A stretch of DNA of 64,000 nt from Mayfieldus profundus (GCA_038040325.1 JBBPIM010000003.1:62001-126000); one strand, 5' to 3'. Shown: positions 53,265 to 62,621, counted from the first letter of the stretch. Translations and numbers: made by a program. The notes: generated by a model not told the origin, from the sequence alone.

Positions 53265-54362
53265 CTAAGCCTGCGCCGGCTCGACATCCGGTCGCGCCGC
53301 TCCGGCGGTCTGTGGGCTCTCCGGCACAACCTCCGCCGACGCCGCCTGCTCGGCGCTGACGTTGCGGGGGTGGTGGCAGGCGGCGATCCGCCCCTCGCCG
53401 AAGTCCATCAACGGCGGCTCGATCTCCGAGCAGACCGCGCTCGCCCAGGGGCAGCGAGTGTGAAAGCGGCAGCCCGAAGGCGGGTTCACGGGACTCGGCA
53501 CGTCGCCCTCCAGCACCAGCGGCTCGCGTTCCCTGTTCTCCTTGGGATCCGGAATCGGGACCGCGGACAGCAGCGCCACCGTGTAGGGATGGACCGGATC
53601 GGTGTACAGCTTCTGCGCCGGCGCGGTCTCGACGATCTTGCCGAGGTACATCACCGCGATCCGGTCCGAGATGTGACGCACCACCCCGAGGTCGTGCGCG
53701 ACGAAGATGTAGGTCAGCCCGAACTCGTCCTGGAGGTCGTCGAGCAGATTGATGATCTGCGCCTGGATCGAGACGTCCAGGGCCGAGACCGGCTCGTCGG
53801 CGACGATCAGCTTCGGCCGCAGCCCGAGCGCCCGCGCGATTCCGATCCGCTGGCGCTGGCCGCCGGAGAACTCGTGCGGGAAGCGGTTGTAGTGCTCTGC
53901 GCTGAGCCCTACCCGGTCCAGCAGCTCCTCGACCATTCGCTTCACGTCGGATCCTTCTGCCAGGCCGTGGAGCCGCATCGGGTCGCCCACGATCTGCCCA
54001 ACGCGCCTGCGCGGATTGAGCGAGGAGAAGGGATCCTGAAAGATCATCTGCATCTCCCGGCGCAGCGGCCGAAGCTCACGCTGTGAGATGCCGCCGATCT
54101 CGCGTCCCTCGAAGCGGATCGACCCGGACGTGGGCTCGATCAGCCGCAGCAGGGTTCGGCAGAGCGTCGACTTGCCGCACCCGGACTCTCCGACGAGTCC
54201 GAGCGTCTCGCCCTCGCTCAGGGTGAGGCTGACGTCGTCGACCGCCTGCACCCGCGCGACCTCGCGGTCGAGAAGCACCCCCGACTTGATCGGGAAATGT
54301 TTGACCAGGTGCCGCACCTCCAGTAGGGGTTCCTCGTTCCTCGTTCCTCGTTCCTCGTTCAA
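53265..54362 (-). CDS. Peptide ABC transporter ATPase (OppF/DppF type)
   Basis: This 365-aa ATPase has Walker A GESGCGKST, signature FSGGQRQRIGIARAL, Walker B LIVADEPVSALD and the C-terminal Cys-containing oligopeptide domain (RFHTRCPWASAVC). It powers peptide import with the partner ATPase. The start is TTG 54362, overlapping the previous TGA (TTGA) with GGAGG seven bases upstream. Codons 2-10 lie in four tandem copies of a heptanucleotide, so changes in copy number would shift the frame. It is the last gene of the operon. Confidence 0.92.
   Translation of the reverse strand: MNEERGTRNEEPLLEVRHLVKHFPIKSGVLLDREVARVQAVDDVSLTLSEGETLGLVGESGCGKSTLCRTLLRLIEPTSGSIRFEGREIGGISQRELRPLRREMQMIFQDPFSSLNPRRRVGQIVGDPMRLHGLAEGSDVKRMVEELLDRVGLSAEHYNRFPHEFSGGQRQRIGIARALGLRPKLIVADEPVSALDVSIQAQIINLLDDLQDEFGLTYIFVAHDLGVVRHISDRIAVMYLGKIVETAPAQKLYTDPVHPYTVALLSAVPIPDPKENREREPLVLEGDVPSPVNPPSGCRFHTRCPWASAVCSEIEPPLMDFGEGRIAACHHPRNVSAEQAASAEVVPESPQTAGAARPDVEPAQA
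54333..54360. repeat. Heptanucleotide tandem repeat (4 x 7 bp) at the start of the OppF-type gene
   Basis: CTCGTTC is repeated four times exactly (GAACGAG on the coding strand), immediately after the TTG start codon. Seven is not a multiple of three, so loss or gain of one unit would switch the reading frame, as in phase-variable genes. Confidence 0.75.
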
Positions 54363-55384
54363 TCCGGTGCCTCCAGGCCGATCCTGCCTTCGACCTCGCG
54401 TTTGCTTCGCTTTTCGTCCGGGTCCAGCCAGCAGCGATCGAGGTGATCCGGCGCCTCTGCAAGCCTCGACTCGAGCGGGGGCACTTCCTGGCATTTCTCG
54501 AAGGCGTGCGGGCAGCGGGGCCGGAAATGGCACCCTTCGGGCGGCGCGAGAAGCGACGGAGGCATGCCCGGGATCTGCGGAAGGCGGCGAGGTCTGGGCC
54601 GGTCGAGTCGGCTCAACGAGCCCAGCAGCCCCCACGTGTAGGGGTGCTGGGGCTCGTAGAAGATCTCGTCCAGGGTGCCGTCCTCGACGATCCTCCCGGC
54701 GTACATGACCGCCACCCGGTCCGCCACTTCGGCGACCACCCCGAGGTCGTGGGTGATGATGATCACCGCCATCCCCAGCTCGTCCTGCAGGCGCTCCAGC
54801 AGCTGAAGTATCTGCGCCTGGATGGTCACGTCGAGGGCTGTCGTGGGCTCGTCTGCGATCAGCAGCTTGGGCTCGTTGACCAGGGCCATCGCGATCATCA
54901 CGCGCTGCCGCATCCCTCCCGACATCTCGTGCGGGTAATGGTCTGCCCGCCGCGCCGGATCCGGGATGCCGACCAGCTCGAGCAGCTCGATCGCGCGGTC
55001 TCTCGCCGCGGAGGTGGGGACGTTCTGGTGGGCCTGGACGGCCTCGATCAGCTGGGTCCCGATGTCGTAGAACGGGTGAAGCGAGGACAGCGGGTCCTGA
55101 AAGATCATCGCGGCCTCGTTGCCGCGGATCCTTCGCAGCCGCTCGGTCCCGAGCGCCAGCAGGTCCTCTCCCTCGAACAGCGCCGAGCCCGATATCCGCG
55201 CGTTCGGTGAGCGGGTCAGACCGAGGACCGAGAGATTGGCGACGCTCTTGCCGCACCCGGACTCACCGACGATGCCCAGGGTCTTGCCCTCCTCTACCGA
55301 GAAGGACACGCCGTCGACGGCCCGCACAAGGCCGTCCTCGGTCTCGAAGTGGACTTGCAGATCGTTGACCTGGAGCAGGGTCAT
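54359..55384 (-). CDS. Peptide ABC transporter ATPase (OppD/DppD type)
   Basis: This 341-aa ATPase has Walker A GESGCGKS, signature MSGGMRQRVMIAMAL, Walker B LLIADEPTTALD and a C-terminal Cys-rich oligopeptide segment (CHFRPRCPHAFEKC). It pairs with the next gene to energise peptide uptake. The start overlaps the permease B stop by four bases and its own stop overlaps the next TTG. Its C-terminus (about 320-341) is charged and lies over the repeat-proximal boundary. Confidence 0.93.
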   Translation of the reverse strand: MTLLQVNDLQVHFETEDGLVRAVDGVSFSVEEGKTLGIVGESGCGKSVANLSVLGLTRSPNARISGSALFEGEDLLALGTERLRRIRGNEAAMIFQDPLSSLHPFYDIGTQLIEAVQAHQNVPTSAARDRAIELLELVGIPDPARRADHYPHEMSGGMRQRVMIAMALVNEPKLLIADEPTTALDVTIQAQILQLLERLQDELGMAVIIITHDLGVVAEVADRVAVMYAGRIVEDGTLDEIFYEPQHPYTWGLLGSLSRLDRPRPRRLPQIPGMPPSLLAPPEGCHFRPRCPHAFEKCQEVPPLESRLAEAPDHLDRCWLDPDEKRSKREVEGRIGLEAPD

Positions 55385-56346
55385 GCGTACCTCACCCGCG
55401 GGTCGAGATAGGCGTAGGCGATATCCACGACGATGCTGAGGGTGATGATGAAGAAAGCGCCGAACAGCACGACCCCCTGCACCACCGGCAGGTCGGAGCG
55501 CTCGATCGACGTGAATATCAGCCTGCCGACGCCGGGGATGTTGAACACCGACTCGGTGAGGATCGCGTTGCCGGCGAGCAGCAGGCCGATGTCGACGCCG
55601 AGCAGGGTGACAATCGGCGTGATCGCGCTGCGCACTCCGTGGCGCATGATCACGCGCCGCTCGCCCAACCCCTTCGCGCGCGCGGTGCGGATGTAATCCT
55701 CGCCCATCACGTCGATCAGGCTGGAGCGCAGATACCGCGCATAGATCGCGGCGGAGGCCGCGGCCAGCACGATCCAGGGCAGGACCAGGGCACTCGCCCA
55801 GTGGCCCACGCCGCTCGAGATCGGCGTGTAGGCGCCCTGACCGGGGAAGATGGGAAACACCCCGATGTCATCGGCGAACAGATAAAGGAGCACCAGCCCA
55901 AGCCAGAAGACCGGGGCCGAGTAGAGGACCAGGGTGGTCACCATGGTCGCGCGATCGAACGGCGAGCGTTGCCTGACCGCCGAGATGATCCCGACCGGAA
56001 TCGCGGCCAGCAGCCAAAGCACGACAGCGCCGCAGACCAGCGAGATCGTCGCCGGGAGCCGGTCGAAGATCAACTCGCGGACCGGCGCGTTGCTCTCGTA
56101 GCTGTAGCCGAAGTCGAAATGAAGGACCAGATCCTTCATGTAGATCCAGTACTGGGTGTAGATCGGCTCGTCGAGCCCGAGGGTCTCGCGGATTCGATCG
56201 ATCTCCTCGGGCGTCGCCAGGCGGCCCGCCCGCGAGGCCGCCGGGTCTCCCGATGGAAAGGCGTAGAAGATCAGGAAGATCACCGCGCTGACCATGAACA
56301 GCAGCGCGATCCCCCAGAGAACTCGCCTGACCACATATCGGAGCAC
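55381..56346 (-). CDS. Peptide ABC transporter permease (OppB/DppB type)
   Basis: This 321-aa inner-membrane permease has the N-terminal YVVRRVLWGIALLFMVS helix and the DppB-type EAA loop (GEDYIRTARAKGLGERRVIMRH). It forms the channel with the C-type permease. It starts at GTG 56346, after a 78-bp gap containing a stem-loop downstream of the binding-protein gene. The stop overlaps the OppD-type gene. Confidence 0.93.
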   Translation of the reverse strand: MLRYVVRRVLWGIALLFMVSAVIFLIFYAFPSGDPAASRAGRLATPEEIDRIRETLGLDEPIYTQYWIYMKDLVLHFDFGYSYESNAPVRELIFDRLPATISLVCGAVVLWLLAAIPVGIISAVRQRSPFDRATMVTTLVLYSAPVFWLGLVLLYLFADDIGVFPIFPGQGAYTPISSGVGHWASALVLPWIVLAAASAAIYARYLRSSLIDVMGEDYIRTARAKGLGERRVIMRHGVRSAITPIVTLLGVDIGLLLAGNAILTESVFNIPGVGRLIFTSIERSDLPVVQGVVLFGAFFIITLSIVVDIAYAYLDPRVRYA

Positions 56347-56367
56347 TTGGGTTACCGGGCAGAGGCC

Positions 56368-56395
56368 GCCCCGCCGCCCGGATAGGCGGCGGGGC
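56368..56395. terminator. Stem-loop between the binding-protein gene and permease B
   Basis: GCCCCGCCGCC pairs exactly with GGCGGCGGGGC (11 bp) around CGGATA. Its position between the binding protein and the rest of the operon suits partial termination or mRNA processing that raises binding-protein levels. Confidence 0.6.
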
Positions 56396-56424
56396 GATCG
56401 GCCCCTACGTAGCGGTCCTCTTGG

Positions 56425-58230
56425 TCACTTCTTGATCGACGTGAACGAGAGGTCGGGGGTGGCGTTGAACAGGTTGATCACAACGTCGACGTTCGCCGAG
56501 CTGACGGCGGGCTGCTGATCCCAGATGTAGGGGATCGCCGGCGCTTGGGCCATGATCTCGTCGTCGACCTTGCCCCACGCCTCCGCTCTCGCCTGCGGTT
56601 CGCTGACGAGCTTGGCCTTGTCGAGGGCCTTGTTGATCGCCGGAACATCGAGCAGCGGCCAGTTGGAGTTGTTGGTCGGCACGATGCTCGCTCCGTTGAA
56701 CGGCACGTCGAGGATCGACTGAGGATCGTTGAAATCCTTCAGCCATCCGGTCGTCGCGCAGGCGTTGTAGTTCGACTTCGGCACACCGCAGAACTTCGTG
56801 TATGCCGTGTCCGAGGACACCTCGCGGAGGTTCACCTTGAACCCCAGCTTCGTGAAGATGTCCCCCACAACGGAGCTGACCTGCTTGTCCACCCCGGCGT
56901 TCTCCCCGATCACGAGAATCGGGTCGTCGCCCTCGTACTTGCCGCTCGCAAAGCCGGCCTTGCGCATGTACTCGGCGGCCAGCTCCGGATCTCCCTTCGG
57001 GTTGGCGATGAAATCGAGGTCGGGGCCCTTGTCGCCCCCGGCCTCCTCGAACCCGGGGATGTTCGGCGGGATGAAATGGGTGGCGATCGGCCCCACCAGC
57101 TCGCCGCCGCGCGCCAGGCGCAGCGCCTCGCGGTCCGCGGACGCGATCACCGCCTTGCGCACGTTGATGTCGTCGAACGGCGGGATCTGGGTGTTCAGCG
57201 AGATGTAGCGGTTGCCGCCGCTGTCGACCAGCGACAGCTGATCGGGGTACTGGGTCGCGGCCAGCTTGAGCCCCTGGGGCTCGGGCAGGATGTCGCCGTT
57301 CACCTGCGAGTCGCCGGTGAGGATCTTCCGGGTCGCCGAGTTCACGTCGGTGAACCCCTCCTTGAAGTCGATCCGGTCGACGTAGGCGGGACGGTAGTCG
57401 GTCGAGGGATCCCAGTTCGGGTTGCGAACGAGGATGATCTCCTTGCCCGGGCTGTAGCCGGTCACGTTCCCCTGGTCGTCGTTCTCGATCATGTAGGGGC
57501 CCGTGCCCACCACGTGCTCGCTGTAGGCCGATGGGCTCTCGGCGTCGAACGGCTTCGCGTACTCCTCCGGAACCGGAGCGCCGAGCGGCAATGAGAGCGC
57601 CTGCACCGCCACAGTGGCGGTCGGCTTGGTCAGCTTCAGCACCAGCGTTTGGTCGTCGGGGGTGGTGATGCCGCTGATGTTCGGCGCGACTGTGCTGTCC
57701 TTCCCGACCGCCGCAACCGCCTGGTCGTATCCAACGAGATCCCCGAGATAGGGGCTGTGGTAGCTGGTGGCTACGCCGGGCAGCATGCCGCGCTCGATCG
57801 CGTACTTGAAATCGGCCGCCTTGATCTCGCGGTCCACCGGCGGGCTGTACTTGATCCCCTTCTTGATCTTGAAGGTGATCGTCTTGAAGTCGTCGGAGAT
57901 CGTCGGCTCACCATCGGCGAGGTCGGGCACCGGGTCCTTGTTCGCGTCGGGCGGCCATCCCACGATCGTCCGCTGCGTGGCGAAGTCGATCATGTAGGTC
58001 GGCTGGTAGTAACCGGCGCCGGGATCGATGTAGTCGACGTCAGCGGCGTTGACGACGGTCAGCGTGCCGCCCTTCTGGGCGTCGTCCGGGGGCGCCGTGG
58101 GCGGCGGGAAGTCGCTCGCCGTGGTGCCGCCGCCTCCACCGTCGCCGTTGTCGTCCCCGCAGGCCGCGAGCCCGAGGGTCACGAGGATCAGAAGCGCGGG
58201 CAGCACTGCCTTCAAAGGCATGCGTCGCAT
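56425..58230 (-). CDS. Peptide ABC transporter substrate-binding lipoprotein
   Basis: This 601-aa family 5 (SBP_bac_5) protein has a lipoprotein signal: MRRMPLKAVLPALLILVTLG ends in LAAC with the lipidated Cys. A Gly/Asp-rich linker follows, then the binding domain (GGTLTVVNAADVDYIDP, VPDLADGEPTISDDFKTITFKI in segments, GTGPYMIE). It captures peptides or related solutes at the outer face of the membrane. ATG 58230 has AAAGGAC upstream; the longer frame is rejected. Confidence 0.93.
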   Translation of the reverse strand: MRRMPLKAVLPALLILVTLGLAACGDDNGDGGGGGTTASDFPPPTAPPDDAQKGGTLTVVNAADVDYIDPGAGYYQPTYMIDFATQRTIVGWPPDANKDPVPDLADGEPTISDDFKTITFKIKKGIKYSPPVDREIKAADFKYAIERGMLPGVATSYHSPYLGDLVGYDQAVAAVGKDSTVAPNISGITTPDDQTLVLKLTKPTATVAVQALSLPLGAPVPEEYAKPFDAESPSAYSEHVVGTGPYMIENDDQGNVTGYSPGKEIILVRNPNWDPSTDYRPAYVDRIDFKEGFTDVNSATRKILTGDSQVNGDILPEPQGLKLAATQYPDQLSLVDSGGNRYISLNTQIPPFDDINVRKAVIASADREALRLARGGELVGPIATHFIPPNIPGFEEAGGDKGPDLDFIANPKGDPELAAEYMRKAGFASGKYEGDDPILVIGENAGVDKQVSSVVGDIFTKLGFKVNLREVSSDTAYTKFCGVPKSNYNACATTGWLKDFNDPQSILDVPFNGASIVPTNNSNWPLLDVPAINKALDKAKLVSEPQARAEAWGKVDDEIMAQAPAIPYIWDQQPAVSSANVDVVINLFNATPDLSFTSIKK

Positions 58231-58283
58231 GTTCAGTCCTTTCGGTTCGTTTGGGTTGCGATAGTTGTAAGAGCTACGGCGGA

Positions 58284-59255
58284 TCACTTCCTGCTCGCCT
58301 TTGGATTGAGGGCGTCCTGGAGCGCATCGCCGACCAGGTTGAATGCGACCACGGTCAGCAGCAGGGCGATGCCGGGAAACAGCATGTACCACCAGGCAGT
58401 GTCGAAGATCTGGGTGGCGTCGGAGAGCATCTGCCCCCAGCTCGCCGTCGGATCCTGGACGCCGACGCCCAGGAACGAGAGTGCGGCCTCGATCAGGATC
58501 ACCTGGGGGACCAGCACCGAGGCGTAGACGATGATCGGGGCGACCAGATTGGGGAGGATCTCGGTGAAGATGATCCGCGTGTTCCCGCTCCCGACGGAGC
58601 GCGCCGCCTCCACGAACTCCTTCTCCCGCAGCGACAGCGTCTCGCCCCGCACGATGCGGGCGATCGGTGTCCAGCTCGTGAAGGCGATCACGAAGATCAC
58701 CACGCCGAGGCCGGGCTTAAGCAGCCCGCCGAAGCAGCCATCGCCGAGCGAGCAGGAGGCGGCGAGCCCCGTGGCGAGCAGCAGGTAGGGGATGGCGAGC
58801 AAGACGTCGATAGAGCGAGACACCAGCGTGTCGACCCAGCCCCGCAGGTAGCCGGCCAACAAGCCGGCGACGACCCCCACCATCGTGGCGAGACCGGTGG
58901 CGAGAAAGGCCACGAAGAGCGACACCCGGGCGCCGTAGATGGTGCGGCTGAACACGTCGCGGCCGATCTGATCGACGCCGAAGGGATGGGCGGAGCTCGG
59001 CGCGGTCGGGGTTCCGAACACGTCCAGGGAACCGGTGTCGCGAACGCTGGGCGCCGGCGTGCCGGCGATGCTGACTATCAGCGGGGCCGCAATCGCGACG
59101 ACCACCAGGAACCCGAGGAAGACGAGGGCCGCCATCGCGAGGCGGTCCTCGCGGAACCGGCGCCGGAAGAGCTCGAAGGGCGTGCGAGCGGGGAAGTCGA
59201 AATCGGCGGCACCGGGAAGAGCGACCGGGGTCCCCACCTCGAGGGCCTCTCTCAC
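58284..59255 (-). CDS. Peptide ABC transporter permease (OppC/DppC type)
   Basis: This 323-aa permease has a DppC-type N-terminal segment (PFELFRRRFREDRLAMAALVFLGFLVVVAIAAPL in segments), GVDQIGRDVFSRTIYGARVS, and the EAA loop FVEAARSVGSGNTRIIFTEILPN in segments. It is the first gene of the operon, starting at GTG 59255, ahead of the binding-protein gene. This C-A-B-D-F order differs from the common A-B-C-D-F order. Confidence 0.93.
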   Translation of the reverse strand: MREALEVGTPVALPGAADFDFPARTPFELFRRRFREDRLAMAALVFLGFLVVVAIAAPLIVSIAGTPAPSVRDTGSLDVFGTPTAPSSAHPFGVDQIGRDVFSRTIYGARVSLFVAFLATGLATMVGVVAGLLAGYLRGWVDTLVSRSIDVLLAIPYLLLATGLAASCSLGDGCFGGLLKPGLGVVIFVIAFTSWTPIARIVRGETLSLREKEFVEAARSVGSGNTRIIFTEILPNLVAPIIVYASVLVPQVILIEAALSFLGVGVQDPTASWGQMLSDATQIFDTAWWYMLFPGIALLLTVVAFNLVGDALQDALNPKASRK

Positions 59256-59387
59256 TGGCGACCTCCCTCGGTAGCCTCAGCCAAGCCGACTCCGTTCAGG
59301 CTGCCCGGACGAGCCCGGCCTCACGCGCGACCCTGAGCTTCTGATCCTCTCCATCACGTTCCCCAACAACAAATTGCTGCCGGCGCC

Positions 59388-60668
59388 TCAATGCTCCGGC
59401 GACGCTCCCTGTAGGCGCAGCTCCAACATAGCGCTGCTGTCCTCCTCGGGGACGGCCGGGTCCGTTGTCTCTTCGTCCTCTACCCAGGGAGTCCTGGCCA
59501 GGAACGGGATGGCCAGCGCGACGACCGCGATCACCCCGATCCCCGCCACCAGGAACGCGGCGCGCGGGTCGTGGCCGGCGGCGACGAAGCCTCCGAGCAC
59601 GTAGCCGACCCCGGGCATCGCCGCCCCGATCGACTCCAGCACGCTCATCACGCGGGCCTGCATCGAGGTGCGGGTCATCTCCTGCACGGCGCTGACCAGA
59701 GCAACCCACTGCACGCCGTTGCCGGCGCCGCCGACCACCGACACGCAGCAGGCCACCAGCAGGGTTGGTGCGGCCGCCATGCCCAGGTATGCCGCCCCGA
59801 CGGCGAGGGTGCTGAACAGCAGCAGCTTGGGAAGCGAGGCCCGCCGCACCGCGGCGAACAGCAGGCTGCCGAGCACCATGCCGACCCCCCAGCTCGCCAG
59901 CAACGCCCCGTAGCCCGAGTCCCCCGCTTGCAGCGTCTCCTTTGCGTAGATCACCTCGATCGGGATCACCGCGGCGAAGAAGATGAAGGCCGCCGCCTGC
60001 GCCGTCATCACTCGCCGCAGGGCCACGCGGCTGCCGATGTAGTCGATACCGCCGCGCAGCCGCTCGCGCCAGCGGCCCGGCTCGGGCTCGGCGCGCGGCA
60101 GCGGGCCGGCCAGCATCACGCAGGCGATCACGTAGAAGGACACCGCGTCGAGCAGCAGCGCCGCCTGCACCCCCAGTCCGGCGACGATCACCCCCGCCAG
60201 GGCCGGCCCCACCGCGGCGCCCCCGGTGAAGCCGATGTTGAGGATCGCATTGCCGGAGCGCAGCTCCCCGGCCGGCTTAAGCAGCGCCGCCGCCACCGCC
60301 CGGGTCAGCGAGCGGCCGCACAGCGCCAGCGTCCCGTCGAGCGTGGCCAGGACCACGACCGCGGCGAGCGAGAAGTCGTCCGCGAGCAGCGCCAGGGCGG
60401 CGAACGCCGCTGCCTCGCCGCAGTAGATCACCGGCAGCGCGAAACGGGGCGGTGTGCGTTCCGCCCGCACGACCAGCGCCGGCGCGAGCAGCGCCGGCGC
60501 GAAGCGGGTGCCGAGGAACAGCGCCGTCGTTGCAAGAGCGCTGCCAGTTCGGTCGAAGACCAGCACCGCCAACGCGATCACCCCGAGCCAGTCGCCCAGC
60601 TCGTTGACCGTGAACGAGAGGGCCAGGCGCCGGAAGGCCGGCCTGCGAAGGGGGGATGAAAGCTCCAT
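59388..60668 (-). CDS. MFS transporter (MFS_3/EntS-like exporter)
   Basis: This 426-aa protein has about twelve hydrophobic segments, beginning with LRRPAFRRLALSFTVNELGDWLGVIALAVLVF in pieces and containing RSLTRAVAAALLKPAGELRSGNAI, a pattern of the enterobactin-exporter-like MFS_3 group. It lacks the full DHA motif A. Substrate unknown. ATG 60668 lies nine bases after a minus-strand TAAATA. The 132-bp gap to the peptide operon holds no gene. Confidence 0.88.
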   Translation of the reverse strand: MELSSPLRRPAFRRLALSFTVNELGDWLGVIALAVLVFDRTGSALATTALFLGTRFAPALLAPALVVRAERTPPRFALPVIYCGEAAAFAALALLADDFSLAAVVVLATLDGTLALCGRSLTRAVAAALLKPAGELRSGNAILNIGFTGGAAVGPALAGVIVAGLGVQAALLLDAVSFYVIACVMLAGPLPRAEPEPGRWRERLRGGIDYIGSRVALRRVMTAQAAAFIFFAAVIPIEVIYAKETLQAGDSGYGALLASWGVGMVLGSLLFAAVRRASLPKLLLFSTLAVGAAYLGMAAAPTLLVACCVSVVGGAGNGVQWVALVSAVQEMTRTSMQARVMSVLESIGAAMPGVGYVLGGFVAAGHDPRAAFLVAGIGVIAVVALAIPFLARTPWVEDEETTDPAVPEEDSSAMLELRLQGASPEH

Positions 60669-61188
60669 TGCGCCTGCTATTTACGCACGGACTTACTCAG
60701 AATTTGCACAAGTTTCCTCGAAATGCACAAGTTCGTCGGACCTTCTGGTACAACTGCTTACAAGTTATCCACAGCTTCTACGCGGTGCGGGTGCGCCGAG
60801 CAGCATTTGAAGCGAAGGGTTAAGGAGGGTTTGATATGGGTTTCCGGCACTAATTAGGCACTAATTAGGACTTAAGTCAAAGCGAACGCTACTTGCACGT
60901 TCGTTGTATTCGAGGGGCGTCCTGCGTGGACGCTCTTCGTACGTAGAGGGGCGTCCCGCTCGGGCGCCCCTCGGGCTTCGAGGCGGCGCCCCGCGTCCCT
61001 CCCCGAAAACCTGAGGACGATCGTCCAATCGCTCACGCACGGCTTGCCGTGGTCGAAATATGCCCGTAAGCTGCGGATTTGCAAGTAGCGTTTGCAGCTT
61101 GGCACTTGCCGTGGGGGCGCAGGATTCCGGCGATCCGACCGAGAAGAAGGTGCCTCCCGCGCAGGCCAGGGTTGCGAGGGATGGATCC
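60669..61188. other. 520-bp AT-rich, palindrome-rich intergenic region
   Basis: No convincing gene. Contents: TAAATA (60683-60678, minus) for the MFS gene; TGCACAAGTT at 60705-60714 and 60724-60733; a single consensus DnaA box TTATCCACA at 60765-60773; GGCACTAATTA twice in tandem (60846-60867), giving two CTAATTAG palindromes 11 bp apart, then GACTTAAGTC (60869-60878); AACGCTACTTGCA (60885-60897) inverted at 61080-61092; and a hairpin at 60946-60972. This is an unusual density of symmetric sites for this GC-rich sequence. Confidence 0.6.
60678..60683 (-). promoter_or_regulatory. -10-like element of the MFS gene (TAAATA on the minus strand)
   Basis: TAAATA ends nine bases before ATG 60668 on the minus strand, with no Shine-Dalgarno sequence. 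Confidence 0.4.
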
Positions 61189-62595
61189 ATGGACGAGCCG
61201 GGCAAACAGCGCCCCACCACCTTTACGCTCGCGATTTCGGTTGCGGGCCTGATAGCCGCAGCCGGCGTAGCCGTTCTCGAAGCGCCGAACGGCAACTGGA
61301 TGATTCCGCTGCTGGTCGTGCTGCTTGCCTTCTCGCTGTTCAGCGACCTTACGGCCGTTTCCACCAATTCGCGGGTCAAGATCTCGGGCAGCTTCCTGGC
61401 GCTGGTTCTGGCGATGGTGTTCCTCGGCGGCGCTGCGGCGGCACTGATCGGCGTCGTGACGATCACGGTTGGGTGGCTGCGCTGGCGCGACGCCGGCCAC
61501 TACTTCCTCAACAACCTGCTGACCTACGCGGTCTTCCCGCTGGTCGGGGGAATCGCCTTCGACGCAGCCACGGATTGGGCCAGCCTCGGGCCGTCGGATG
61601 CCTGGTTCTACGCGCTGATCTTCGCGTTGTTCCAGGTCGCGCTGACGATCAACTTCCTGATGATTGCCGGCTACGGCTCCTATGTCACGCGCACCCCCTT
61701 CTCCGACAAGGTCCGGGTACTGGGTGCGGTGCTGCCCTCGGAAATCGCCAGCGGCATGATGGCGGTCGGGGTCGCCTACATCTACCACGAGATTGGCGTG
61801 GCCGCGATCGTCCTCTTCGGGGTCGTGCTGATCACCTTCCAGTACCTGATCGGCTCGCTGCTGCTGTCCCAGCAGCGCGCCGAGGAGCTCGAGCGACGCA
61901 CCAAGCAGCTGGCCAGCTTCCAGGTGGGAATGCTGAGCGCGCTGCTGCGAACTCTCGACCTGCGCGACGAGATGACGGCGCGCCACAGCGCCTCGGTGGC
62001 CCGCTACTCGCGGGGGATCGCAAAGGAGGCGGGCCTCTCGCAGCGCGAGCAGGAGCTGGTCCACGTCGCCGGCCTGATGCACGACATCGGCAAGTTCATC
62101 CTGCCCGACAAGATCCTCAAGGCGAACGTCCCCCTCACGGAGGAGGACTGGATGCTGATCCGCCGCCATCCCCAGCAGGGCGCGCGGGTCGTCTCGGCGG
62201 TCGACGGCTACGGCCCGGTGGCCGAGATCATCCTCGCCCACCACGAGCGGATCGACGGCAAGGGCTACCCGCGCGGGCTGAAGGGCGACGAGATCCCCGA
62301 GCTTGCCCGGATCATCGCGGTCGCCGACACCTATGACGTGATGACCGCTCGCGACTCCTACCGCGAGCCGGTCTCCTCCTTCGAGGCGATCCATGAGCTG
62401 CAGCGGGTCGCCGGCGCGCAGCTGGACGCTCGCTACGTCAGGGTCTTCATCGAGCTGCTGCAGGGCAAGGACTTCACCTTCCGCCACGGCGAGGACGTCG
62501 ACTTCGACGTCGAGCTCGCGCTCGACGAGAAGATCGCGGTGGCGGCAGAGCCGGGCGCCGACCGCTATATCGCGGGCGGCGCCAAGGTCTCCTAG
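61189..62595 (+). CDS. Membrane-bound HD-GYP cyclic-di-GMP phosphodiesterase
   Basis: This 468-aa protein has an N-terminal membrane module (about seven helices, residues 10-215; TFTLAISVAGLIAAAG at the start), a short coiled linker (SQQRAEELERRTKQLASF) and a C-terminal HD-GYP domain: HSASVARYSRGIA, LMHDIGKFILPDKIL, RRHPQQGARVV and HHERIDGKGYPRGL. HD-GYP domains degrade the second messenger c-di-GMP. I chose ATG 61189, with GAGGG about eight bases upstream; the frame also allows ATG 61060, which would add 43 unlike residues. Confidence 0.92.
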   Translation: MDEPGKQRPTTFTLAISVAGLIAAAGVAVLEAPNGNWMIPLLVVLLAFSLFSDLTAVSTNSRVKISGSFLALVLAMVFLGGAAAALIGVVTITVGWLRWRDAGHYFLNNLLTYAVFPLVGGIAFDAATDWASLGPSDAWFYALIFALFQVALTINFLMIAGYGSYVTRTPFSDKVRVLGAVLPSEIASGMMAVGVAYIYHEIGVAAIVLFGVVLITFQYLIGSLLLSQQRAEELERRTKQLASFQVGMLSALLRTLDLRDEMTARHSASVARYSRGIAKEAGLSQREQELVHVAGLMHDIGKFILPDKILKANVPLTEEDWMLIRRHPQQGARVVSAVDGYGPVAEIILAHHERIDGKGYPRGLKGDEIPELARIIAVADTYDVMTARDSYREPVSSFEAIHELQRVAGAQLDARYVRVFIELLQGKDFTFRHGEDVDFDVELALDEKIAVAAEPGADRYIAGGAKVS

Positions 62596-62621
62596 AGGGA
62601 GCCCAAGAATCATTGCGGCGC

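Noticed and set aside
60765..60773. Perfect DnaA box as a sign of a replication origin
   Set aside because: Only one box is found, with no dnaA, dnaN or box cluster nearby; kept only as part of the intergenic description.
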